In this document: positions 55,001 through 64,000 of the stretch, in pieces
Position numbering within the stretch: position 1 is the stretch's first letter
Layout of the letters: every line of letters starts with the position of its first letter
DNA from: Dermacentor variabilis
Taxonomy: Eukaryota > Arthropoda > Arachnida > Ixodida > Ixodidae
Direction of reading: 5' to 3'
Assembly: GCF_050947875.1 (NCBI RefSeq)
Contig: NC_134569.1
Location: 15,725,631 to 15,789,630, forward strand
Length of the DNA: 64,000 nt
The notes under the pieces: generated by a model
What the model saw: the letters and a program-made list of their open reading frames with translations, nothing else
Database searches by the model: none
Told to the model about the DNA's origin: nothing
Made by a program: the position numbers and the translations under genes

Positions 55001-56636
55001 CTGACCCTTTCTCATTGTTCGATAACGTCGGCCCCGCAACTACCGCCTTTGCAGCGAGCTCCCGAACCTTCGATCTGGTTAAGGCCTGAACACTAGCTTC
55101 ACCAAACAAAAGCCCCTTCTCGCGCAGGAGGTGATCGGACCTGTTTGAAAATAGGTACGGGTACTGGGGTGGCAGCATAGATGACACTGCCGCCTCTGTC
55201 TCAAGCGCTCCGAAAGGTCCTTCAATAAGCACCTTTGCTACTGGCAGACACACGCTATGAGCTTCCACGGCTTGCTTGATCCATGCGCACTCGCTCGTGA
55301 ACATATGGGGTTCTACGTAAGACGGGTGAACTACATCCATCGTAGCTGCGGAATCGCGAAGCACTCGGCACTCTTTCCCATTCACGAGGAGGTCTCGCAT
55401 GTAAGGCTCGAGAAGCTTCATGTTCTCGTCAGTGCTGCCTATTGAAAAAAACACAACTTTTGGTGTTGTTTCCGGACACTGCGCCGAAAAGTGACCCGGC
55501 TTCTGGCACGTATAACAAACGCGCGCTTGCCTCATCTCGAACCGCTTTCTGCGTTCGGCTTCGGCTGCCGCCGTCTCCTTAGGTTCGGTCGCACTGCTTC
55601 CACTCGCATCCGCACTACGCGTGTTCCCCTTTGCTCTCATGGGTGTGAACTTCGGCCTCTCGAACTTCGAGCCAAATTCACCCTTTTGACCGTCCTTAGC
55701 TCCGCGAGCCCGACGCGTCACAAACTCCTCGGCTAGCTCAGCGGCTTTAGCCACCGTACAAACGTCTGGCCTATCCAAGACCCAGTATCGCACGTTCTCC
55801 GGTAACCGACTATAAAACTGTTCTAGCCCGAAGCACTGCAGAACTTTATCGTGGTCACCAAACGCTTTCTCTTCTTTGAGCCACTCCTGCATGTTCGACA
55901 TAAGCCTATACGCAAACTCTGTATATGACTCACTTTTGCCTTTCTCATTTTCCCGAAACTTCCGACGGAACGCCTCCGCAGACAGCCGGTACTTTTTTAG
56001 AAGACTCGATTTCACTGTGTCGAAATCCTCTGCCTCCTCTCTATCCAAGCGAGCGACTACGTCGGCCGCCTCGCCGGGTAACAAAGTGAGCAAGCGCTGT
56101 GGCCACGTTTCCCGAGAGAACCCCTGCTTCTCGCACGTTCGCTCAAAGTTAACCAGGAACAAACCAATGTCCTCTCCAAGCTTAAACGGCCGCATCAGGT
56201 CAGTCATTTTGAACAATACGCGTTCTCCTGCACCGTGTGCCTGACTTCCATTACGAGCGCGTTCCATCTCTACCTCAAGACGCTTCATTTCCAAAGCGTA
56301 TTGACGGTCACGCTCTTGTTGCTCTCGCTCTTTCTGTTCTTTACGTTCACGCTCTTCTCTTTCTTTCTGTTCTTTAAGTTCGCGCTCTTCTTTTTCTTTT
56401 TGTTCTTTAAGTTCGCGCTCTTCTTTTTCTTTTTGCTCTTTAAGTTCGCGCTCCTGTCTTTTTGCAGTCTCCCTCTCTTCAATGGTCTCAAGGCATTCCG
56501 ACAGCTCGTCATCCTCAGCTTCTAACTCAAGAATAGCCTTTAGCAGTTCCGGTTTTCTGAGTTTGTCTGAGACATCCAGACCCAACTCTCTTGCAAGCTC
56601 CAACAATTTCGGTTTGCGCAACGACTTCAAATCCAT
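52093..56636 (-). pseudogene. Gag-Pol of copy C, same integrase frameshift
   Basis: Open at 54174-56636 and 52093-54156, with the same missing base as copy B, at about 54197-54201. The shared lesion shows that B and C derive from one already defective element. It differs from B at four noticed sites; at three of them C agrees with copy A, and at 54449 C has its own change (Val to Ile in integrase). Confidence 0.93.
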
Positions 56637-56990
56637 GGCTGCTCTGAATGCTGCTTTCTCTACTGCTTACTATTGTCTTGCCGCAAACTAACCCGGCAGC
56701 AACGACAACCACAATTACCAGCTCTGTTTCTGACACTAACAAAAGCCTGGCAAAGCTCAGAAGAAGAAAGTCCCGCACTCACCAAACCTCGCAGCCAAGA
56801 GTCCAGCGCAGTCGTTCCGCTGCAGGCAACCAGTCATCACACAGGGCTCGTTGCACTGCTCCCGGATCGTTGTTGAGCTGCTCAGCATACAGTCAACTGC
56901 ATCTCTTTGCCGCTGGCCTCCGTTGTCGCGATCTCACCGCTGGCAGACAGTTGTTTGGAGTCGGAGGCGATCTCACCGCTGCCAACCAGA

Positions 56991-57758
56991 TGTTTGGACC
57001 CCGAGGCGATCCCACCGCTGCCACCAGATGTTTTGAATCCCACCGATGGCATCGGTTGTTGGGAACTCGGCGCTGACGCCCGTGGTTGTACCTGGGTCGC
57101 AAGCCCCAAGGGTAGCGTTGGCCTGGCGGCCTGGGGTACAACTGGAAGCATCCGAAGGTCCCGGCAAAGCATGAGTCGACTGGTAACAACAAAACAACTT
57201 GTTTATTTTAACATCGCAAAGAGTTGGCGGTCAGGTTGACCGAAGTAGAGAGACGGGAGAGCACTTTTCTCAACAGAAGAAATCGGAGCCCTCCTTTTGG
57301 CGTCCGGGGGCAGCTGGTTTTATACTCTCGCAGTTGAGGGCAAGAAGGAACCCCTCAATAGACGAGCACGTGAATGTACAATGGGCTAATGGTGACGCAC
57401 ACTGTCGTAGCGCTGCCGGTCGGGCACAATGACTGGAATGAGAGGGTGATCCCTGCTTTCGCATCGCCTGGTTCAGGCACAATGACTGGAATGAGAGGGT
57501 GATCCCTGCTTTCGCATCGCCTGGTTCAGGCACAATGACTGGAATGAGAGGGTGATCCCTGCTGTCGCATCGCCTGGTTCGGGCACAATGGCACATACAC
57601 TCACACACGCACATGAAGACACGTGGCATCGGAACATGCCTGGAAACGCCTGGAAACACCTGGCGGGGAGCGTTGCGGCGACGACGAACGGGCCAAAATG
57701 TCTGCCGCCCCGCCGCAGTCGCGCCGGCAAAACCGCGTGTCGCAGGCGAAACGCAACA
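56991..57758 (-). repeat. Outer right LTR of the B/C array (5' LTR of C)
   Basis: 768 bp; G at 57054 and G at 57715 are its diagnostic bases. Followed by the target duplication GTAG. Confidence 0.95.
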
Positions 57759-57762
57759 GTAG

Positions 57763-58145
57763 TTAGTCTGCGTTCGTCCTGTATTATTCAACCTAGGTGT
57801 CTCGTCCCTAGCACAGTTTACGTTCCCAAATAACGTCTTACCAAGTAGCGTCCCTACACACTCTCTTTGAATTCAATTCTGGATTTAGAAAAGAGCATTT
57901 CGTAACGGTTTTCACTTCGTATAGCATTTAGAATTATGCCTGCGCGCTATTCTGTCAGCGCATGTATAGTAAACAAAAATGTCATACAATTTCTCAGATT
58001 AAGTTCCCTCACAAATTTCTCTGTGGTAATTCCTCTCTTGTAATAAGATAAATTACGCCCAGTAGATGGTCAGTGTACATCCGCCTTAAAAATTTACCTA
58101 TTGATTACTCTCTGATGTTGCTTCGCAATAATCAAATTCGTATAG

Positions 58146-58147
<2 letters not shown>
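57763..58147. other. Intergenic stretch, nothing recognised
   Basis: AT-rich, no motif-bearing frame. Confidence 0.5.

Positions 58148-58234
<87 letters not shown>
58148..58234. repeat. TA microsatellite
   Basis: About 43 TA units. Confidence 0.98.
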
Positions 58235-58237
<3 letters not shown>

Positions 58238-58379
58238 GAGCGCAACACTTGCCTGACTTTCAACTGCATCATCTCCACATACTATCATCCATTGAACACC
58301 TTCTTCATCTGTACATATCATCAACAGCTGCACAGCTTGATCATCGTGGTAGAGCACGAGCTCGGCTGGAGTAAAACGG

Positions 58380-59069
58380 TTACTTACAAGTGGTGGACGG
58401 TGCTTTTTGTTCCCCAAAACCTCTCGCACGTTCTCACTGCGTGGAGCTCCGCTTGGGTCGCCGCATAACACCACCGGCCATGCTCGCTTCAGCGAATCGA
58501 GGTACATCCGATGCCGCTGCTTCACTGCAGCTTTCACCTTCCGTCGTGACCATCAACAGCTGCCAGGCGACCCTCAAGTTTTCGCTGGTCTACACAGGGA
58601 TGACGTGGAGGACTGGCTCCAAAACAACGACCTCGTAAGCGACTCGAACAAGTGGGACAGTTCGCAGAAATTACGGAACGTCCCGTTCTACCTGCCCGAT
58701 GTCGCGAAAACCTGGTTATGGAACGATGAGCCAGATCTTCTTGACTGGGCGATGTACACGCAACAGCTTCGGCAGATTTTCTGTGTCCCAGCTGTTCGCT
58801 CTGAGGCAGCGAAGAAGAAGCTCGGTGAGCGCGTCCAATTGGCTGGGGAATCGTAGACCTCATACATTGAGGATGTACTTTCATTGTGCATGCGTGTGAA
58901 TGCCACCAAGTCCCAGAGCGACCGAATACACAACATAATAAAAAGCATAAACATCGTCGCCCTTCAATGCCCTTGTTACGCAAAATCTGGCTACCATCCA
59001 GGATGTGATAACTACTTGCCAGCGTCTAAAGGAGCTCCAGTCCCAAAGTTTGCTCTGGTCCCTGACTAA
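58380..59069 (+). pseudogene. Gag remnant of a Ty3/gypsy element
   Basis: The frame around 58560-58855 reads GLHRDDVEDWLQNNDLVSDSNKWD and YLPDVAKTWLWNDEPDLLDWAMYTQQLRQIF, a capsid pattern of Ty3/gypsy gags. After a stop at 58855 the frame continues with SYIEDVLSLCMRVN and a short remainder. No zinc knuckle or pol follows, so it is a fragment. Confidence 0.65.
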
Positions 59070-59522
59070 CTATGAAACTAACTGATTCACGTTTTCAATG
59101 AACCCCATAAGCAAAGCATTGAAATATACCTTCAGATGCATTAGTGTTCTGTGTGATTTCGTTGTTCCGAGCGCAATACAGATTTCTTGAAGGAGAAACA
59201 AAGCGCCGAGGCAGACGGCACATCGAGAAATCTGTGCTATAGTCGTGTCGGTGTTGACACAACTTAGCACTGACGAGATGAAATCCTGGGATAGCGACAT
59301 GAGCTGGAATCTTATCCTTCGGAAAGTTCATCAGTACATTTAGTTAATTTCAGATATACACAGATATAATCGCAAAATTTATTATGTCCGATGGCGCCAA
59401 TACATGTTGCAAAAGATCTATTTATTTCTACCGCATTTTTCTTAAGTCTACTCGATGCGACATGTAGCCCCTCCTCTCATCCTCCACCACGTGGATCGAT
59501 CGATCGATCGATCGATCGATCG

Positions 59523-59596
<74 letters not shown>

Positions 59597-59989
59597 CAAG
59601 CAAGCAAGCAGGCAAGCAAGCAATGGTTAGTTATATCGGATTTTGAGAAGATGTACTGCGATCAGCGATTGAAACGCAATAATCAGACTGCATGGCTCCC
59701 GGCGTCCTTCTTTTTTTTTTTTTTTTTGCCTCAACGGAGAGTGCTGGGTTACCGCAGCGACACAGAATAAAGGAAAAGGTCAAGCGAACTTGACCAAAAC
59801 AAAGGTTCGGGCTAGTTGGACTGTCATTCTGGGAACTTCAATATCGTTTCTATGTCTGTTCGCGTCTTTATAGCGCTGTTGAGGTTTACAATCAAGAGCA
59901 AATTGGCAACGAAGTACAGGGTAATTGAAAGTGTAAATAGACAACCAGGAGTCATGTAAAAGAAATTCAGGGAGACAGAGACGGCAAAT
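59070..59989. other. Intergenic stretch with simple repeat
   Basis: Contains GATC units (59493-59525), AATC units (59523-59594) and a few AAGC units (to 59622), plus a T run near 59711-59727. No gene. Confidence 0.6.
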
Positions 59990-60995
59990 TGGATGCTACG
60001 GATGGAAGCAAAAAAGAGCCTCGAGATTTACATAATTTCATCACCCCACCTAATTTTCTACCGTCCTCGACCGCGCTTCCCTTGCCTTGGCACCCATTCT
60101 ATAACTCTAATGGTCCACCGGTTAGCCATCCTACGCATTACATGGCCTACCCATCTCTATTTTTTCCTCTTAATGTCAATAAGAATATCGGCTATACCGG
60201 TTTGCTCTCGGTTTGCTCTCTTACCGTTACGCCTAACATTTTTCGTTCCATTGTTGTTTGCGCGGTCCTTGTTCTGCATATTTCCTTTTTTAACCTTCAA
60301 ATTTCTGCGTCATATATTAGCACTGATAGAATGCAGTGATTGCACACTTTTCTTCTCAACGACAATGGTAATCTCCCAATCAGAATTTGGTAATGACGGC
60401 CGTACGCGTTCCGACCCTTTTTTATTCTTCTGTAAGTTTCGTTCTCATGATCAGGGTCTTCTGTGAGCAATTAACCTAAACAAACATACTCCTGTACAGG
60501 CTGTAGAGGATCACTTGCGATCATGAACTCTTGTTCTCTTGCCAAACTATTGAACGTTACCTTTGTCTTCTGCATATTAATATTCAAGCCTACTACTACA
60601 CTTTCGTAGGTAAAGTCCTCCATGATTTCTTGCGATTCATCCCCAGTGTTCAACCGAACAATGTCATCTGGAGACCGGAGATTGCCAAAATATTCGCCGT
60701 TGATCCTCACTCCTAATCCTTCCCAGCATAATAGCTTGAATACTTCTAACATGTTGTGATATAGGATTGGAGAAATTGTGTCTTCTTGCGTAACCACTAC
60801 ATTGACATTTATTTTTATCACCTGTTTTGTGGAGAAGTAAGGTAGCTGTGGAATCTTTGTAGATATTTCCCGATATATTCACGTATGCCTCCTGTATACT
60901 TGATTACGCAATGCCTCCGTGACTGCTGGTGTCTCTAATGCCTTTTCATAATCTGTGAAAGCTATATAGACGTGTTGATTGTACTCCGCAGATTT
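59990..60995 (-). mobile_element. RTE-like non-LTR fragment
   Basis: On the minus strand: 60471-60821 reads VTQEDTISPILYHNMLEVFKLLCW and YFGNLRSPDDIVRL, a reverse transcriptase core with PDD in place of the usual ADD, and the C-terminal and 3' parts follow to 59990. It matches the element in opsin intron 2 (33870-34850). Frames are broken. Confidence 0.75.
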
Positions 60996-61006
60996 TTCAA
61001 TTATAT

Positions 61007-61166
61007 TGTTACGTAGGAAGACGCCGACAAAAAGCTATATACAAGTATATTTACAAGGGAATACGCCGCACTTGGCCAAGAGGCAACAGCCCGCGCTAGC
61101 CTGTCATCGTCGACGTCGTCTTCTCACTGCTCGCCTCTTCGTGATTGTAAACACTGTTCCGTAGCA
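61007..61166 (-). repeat. Possible 3' LTR of the gypsy element (160 bp)
   Basis: Starts TGTTACGTAGG and ends CCGTAGCA on the plus strand, giving TG..CA ends; a G-rich run (GCCGCCGGGGGTAG, minus strand) lies directly before it, as a polypurine tract should. The second LTR is outside the window, so this is not confirmed. Confidence 0.45.
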
Positions 61167-61201
61167 CTACCCCCGGCGGCAAAAGCGCCGTCCTGGAGCG
61201 A

Positions 61202-61918
61202 CTAAAGGTCGGCCTCGGAAGCAGTGTAGTAGGCCTTGAGCCTACTGACGTGCACGACATCACTAGAGGCCAGAGTAGATGACGAGGTTGAGCTCACAGG
61301 AGCGATTTCGTACGTCACAGGCGTCACCTGGCGCAGCATGCGGTGGGGCCCTGTGCATCGCGAAAGGAGCTTTTCTGAAAGTCCGACGTGACGAGAGGGC
61401 GACCACAGGAGCACTAGCGCAGCAGGAGAAAACTCTACGTCACGGTGGCGAGCGTTGTATTGACGCTGCTGAGTGGTTTGCGAGGCCGTCAGTCGAGCAC
61501 GGGCAAGCTGGCGTGCATGGTCGGCGAGGGCGATGGCGTCGCGCGCGTAGTCGCTTGTTGAGATCGCAGCAGGCGGAACTGCCGTGTCAAGGGGCAAGGT
61601 CGCTTCGCGACCATACAGTAGGCAAAATTGAGAAAATCCGGCGGTGTCGTGCCGCGAAGAATTGTACGCAAATTTGACGTAAGGAAGGGCAATGTCCCAG
61701 TCGTGTTGGTCCTTGGAAACGTACTTGGAGAGCATGTCTGTAAGAGTATGGTTTCCCCGCTCTGTCAGGCCATTGGTTTGAGGATGGTATGAGGTAATCA
61801 GCTTGTGCTGAGTGGAGCAGGAACGCACAATGTCGGCGATAACTTTCGAGAGGAAGTTACGACCATGGTCAGGAAGCAGCTGTCGCGGGGCGCCATGAAG
61901 TAATATAATGTCACACAA
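61202..61918 (-). pseudogene. Integrase C-terminal half of the gypsy element
   Basis: Reads LPDHGRNFLSKV (second catalytic Asp), SYHPQTNGLTERGNHTL (catalytic Glu), then YGREATLPLDTA and a GPHRMLRQV-type terminal module. In place of the usual SDxG there is PDHG. It is separated from the upstream integrase part by a frame break at 61918-61976. Confidence 0.85.
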
Positions 61919-61975
61919 GAGAAAGTCCGCGACGTCAGTGGCGCAACTGGTAGGGAGAGCCCGCGTGATAGCATA

Positions 61976-63001
61976 TCAGGTGGCGTAATCAGTTGCGACG
62001 GCTGCCCATTTGTTCCCAGAGGATGACGTGGCAAATGGACCGAGGAGGTCTAATCCAACACGAAAGAATGGTTTCACAGGGACGGTGATCGGCTGGAGAT
62101 GACCGGCAGGTAGCACCTGAGGTGTTTTCCGACGCTGGCAGGGATCACAGGCAGCAACATAGCGTCGGACGGAGCGAGCGAGACCAGGCCAATAGAAGCG
62201 GCGGCGGACGCGGTCGTACGTGCGGGTTACCCCAAGATGTCCTGCAGTGGATGCGTCATGCATCTCAAAGAGCACAGTCTGTCGTAGATGTTTTGGCACG
62301 ACAAGGAGAAGATCAGATCCGTCAGGGAGGAAGTTCCTTCGGTACAGAATGCCGCCGTGAAGGACGTATCGGCGAACGGATGCGTCGGTAAGTGTAGAGC
62401 GCAGACGCTCGATGAGTGCTCGCAGCGATAGGTCTCGGTACTGCTCATCGGCGATGTTAGCGAAGGCAGATACAAAGAAAATGCCGTTGGCGGTACTACT
62501 ATCGGCGTTGTCAGGCTTGTCTACCGGGTAGCGAGACAGGCAGTTAGCGTCCTTGTGTAGTCGGCCAGATTTGTAGGTGACAGTATATGAATATTCTTGG
62601 AGGCATAAGGCCCAGCGGCCAAGTCTTCCTGCAGGATCTTTCAGTGAGCGTAACCAGCAAAGCGGGTCACGGTCTGTGACAACGGAAAAGGGTCGGCCAT
62701 ATAAGTATGGGCGGAACTTGGCAACCGCGCAAACTAGGGCCAGACACTCACGCTCAGTGATGGAATAGTTGCGCTCCGAGGGTGAGAGGAGCCTGCTGGC
62801 GTAAGCGATAACACGGTCGTTGCTACGCTGGCGTTGGGCCAGTACTGCGCCAATTCCGTGACCGCTGGCATTAGTAGGGACTTCGGTAGGTGCACAAGGA
62901 TCGAAATGGGCCCGAACGGGAGGCGTTGTGAGAACGTCGATTAGATGCGAGAATGCAGAGGCCTCGTGATCGCCCCACTGGAAAGAGGCGTCTTTTTTCA
63001 A
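61976..63001 (-). pseudogene. RNase H and N-terminal integrase of the gypsy element
   Basis: RNase H motifs: VPTNASGHGIGAVLAQ (the usual first Asp is Asn), ITERECLALVCAV, VVTDRDPLCWL and KDANCLSRYP. They are followed by the integrase zinc finger (HDASTAGHLGVTRT, CDPCQRRK) and GLDLLGPF with the first catalytic Asp. The frame ends at 61976. Confidence 0.85.
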
Positions 63002-63822
63002 AATTCAGTTAGTGGTCGTGCTATGGCCGCAAAATTATTCACGAAACGGCGGAAGTACGAACAAAGGCCGATGAAGCTGCGCACATCCTTGACACACTTC
63101 GGAACAGGGAAGCGCGTAGAAGCATGGATCTTGCCTGGGTCCGGTTGCACTCCGTTCGCGTCAACGAGATGCCCAAGGACGGTAATCTGGCGACGGCCGA
63201 ATGGGCACTTCGATGCATTGAGTTGCGGACCGGCTCGACGAAAAACGTCCAGAACTGCTGAGAGGCACTCGAGGTGCGTAGCGAACGTTGAGGAGTATAC
63301 TATAACATCGTCCAGAGTAGCACAGGCACGTCGACCATTTGAAACCGTGAAGGGAGTCCATCATGCGTTCAAAAGTGGCAGGAGCGTTACATAGACCGAA
63401 CGGCATCACTTTGAATTGATGAAGACCGTCTGGTTTTACAAAAGCAGTCTTCTCGCGGTCGAGATCGTCCACGGCAAGCTGCCAGTAGCCGGAGCGAAGG
63501 TCAATAGAGAAGAAGTAGCGAGCACCGTGGAGGCAGCCAAGGGCATCATCAATCCGAGGTAAGGATGCACGTCCTTTTTGGTAACCCTGTTAAGGTGCCG
63601 ATAATCCACGCAAAAGCGCCATGAGCCATCCTTCTTTTTTACCAATACCACAGGTGACGCCCATAAACTACATGACGGTTCAATAGTGTTCTTGGCAAGC
63701 ATTTTGCTAACTTCTGCGTGAATAACTTGACGCTCAGCCGGTGACACTCGATACAGGCGGCAATGAATAGGAGGGGCATCGCCGGTGTTAATGCGATGTT
63801 TAACAGCTGTAGTTTGGGCCAA
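63002..63822 (-). pseudogene. Reverse transcriptase of the gypsy element
   Basis: Pieces in order: WRFCVDYRHLNRVTKKD (63436-63822), AFVKPDGLHQFKVMPFGLCNAPATFERMMD (63161-63472), and, in another frame, TLDDVIVYSS near 63295-63320, the catalytic DD box. The first catalytic Asp region (TIDL) is damaged by a frame shift near 63540. Dead copy. Confidence 0.85.
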
Positions 63823-64000
63823 AGGACGATCGTTAAAGTAAAAAATATCGTGTTAGGAAAACAGAACGCGTTATAGCTTGCGAGCGTGCCCGGACGGCAT
63901 GTCGGGCGCAGTCATTTTCTGTAAGTCGGCGATGGTACAAGTTGCCGATTGCGATGGTGGAGCAGGATCAGCTGAATTGTCGTCTACTGCAATAGATGCT
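63823..64000 (-). other. Upstream pol sequence of the gypsy element
   Basis: Should be the protease to reverse transcriptase linker; no motif could be read with confidence. Confidence 0.4.

Larger units (their letters stand above)
44685..57762 (-). mobile_element. Tandem Gmr1-like LTR array (LTR-B-LTR-C-LTR) with one target duplication
   Basis: Three 768-bp LTRs (44689-45456, 50840-51607, 56991-57758) alternate with two internal regions of 5383 bp; the period is exactly 6151 bp. The target duplication GTAG occurs only at the outer ends (44685-44688, 57759-57762). Both internal regions share a one-base deletion in integrase. I found four internal differences between B and C (47083/53234, 47369/53520, 48000/54151, 48298/54449) and two variable LTR sites. 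This is one insertion that became two, by recombination between LTRs or through an assembly fault. Confidence 0.95.
61007..64000 (-). mobile_element. Ty3/gypsy retrotransposon with usual domain order, decayed, cut by the window end
   Basis: On the minus strand reverse transcriptase, RNase H and integrase follow each other in the usual Ty3/gypsy order, ending in a possible short LTR. Gag and the 5' LTR would lie beyond 64000. Several frame breaks inactivate it. Confidence 0.85.

Noticed and set aside
44689..57758. Satellite array or two independent insertions
   Set aside because: Only two units, LTR-bounded, with one shared outer target duplication and a shared frameshift, so tandem growth of one insertion fits better.
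59391..59646. Frames with SIDRSIDR and SINQSINQ repeats
   Set aside because: Translations of the GATC/AATC simple repeat.

Overview
The window looks like nuclear DNA of a chelicerate, most likely a hard tick. It has intron-split animal genes (an ABC-A transporter and a rhabdomeric opsin), long TA/GATA/ATTC microsatellites, tRNA-derived short interspersed elements of a type I associate with tick genomes, and very dense retrotransposons. The species assignment is inference; there are no prokaryotic features.

Layout. 1-2203 (+): the last two coding exons of an ABCA-type transporter, separated by an intron with two TA tracts. 2204-9250: no gene, several diverged dispersed and tandem repeats. 9250-26610: a nest of mobile elements. 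A fold-back-like repeat with a central hairpin holds an I/R1-type non-LTR retrotransposon (9594-26472, 11-bp target duplication). That element is split by a complete LTR retrotransposon (copy A, 11960-19184, 4-bp target duplication, intact 1496-residue gag-pol) and by a CR1/L2-type element on the minus strand (19991-24264) whose ORF1 carries a 2A-like motif. 26484-32915: no recognised gene, two tRNA-like short elements. 32916-37678 (-): a complete four-exon opsin coding for 375 residues, with an RTE fragment in its second intron. 37679-44684: microsatellites, SINEs, a MITE-like inverted repeat, a solo LTR and a CR1/L2 fragment. 44689-57758: two further copies (B, C) of the copy A family, joined as LTR-internal-LTR-internal-LTR with an exact 6151-bp period and one target duplication. 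57763-64000: a gag remnant, an RTE remnant and a decayed Ty3/gypsy element with the usual domain order, running off the end.

The most interesting system is the A/B/C family. Its single ORF has the order gag - protease - integrase - reverse transcriptase - RNase H. Integrase before reverse transcriptase in a Ty3/gypsy-type element is the hallmark of the Gmr1-like group, and the capsid region resembles the SCAN domain, which is thought to descend from Gmr1-like capsids. The end of its LTR next to the primer site is a small array of sequences resembling a tRNA-Leu 3' end, and the LTRs of A and B/C carry unrelated tandem repeats (112-bp and 53-bp). The middle LTR of the B/C array is a chimera of the outer two, the pattern expected from unequal crossing-over between LTRs.
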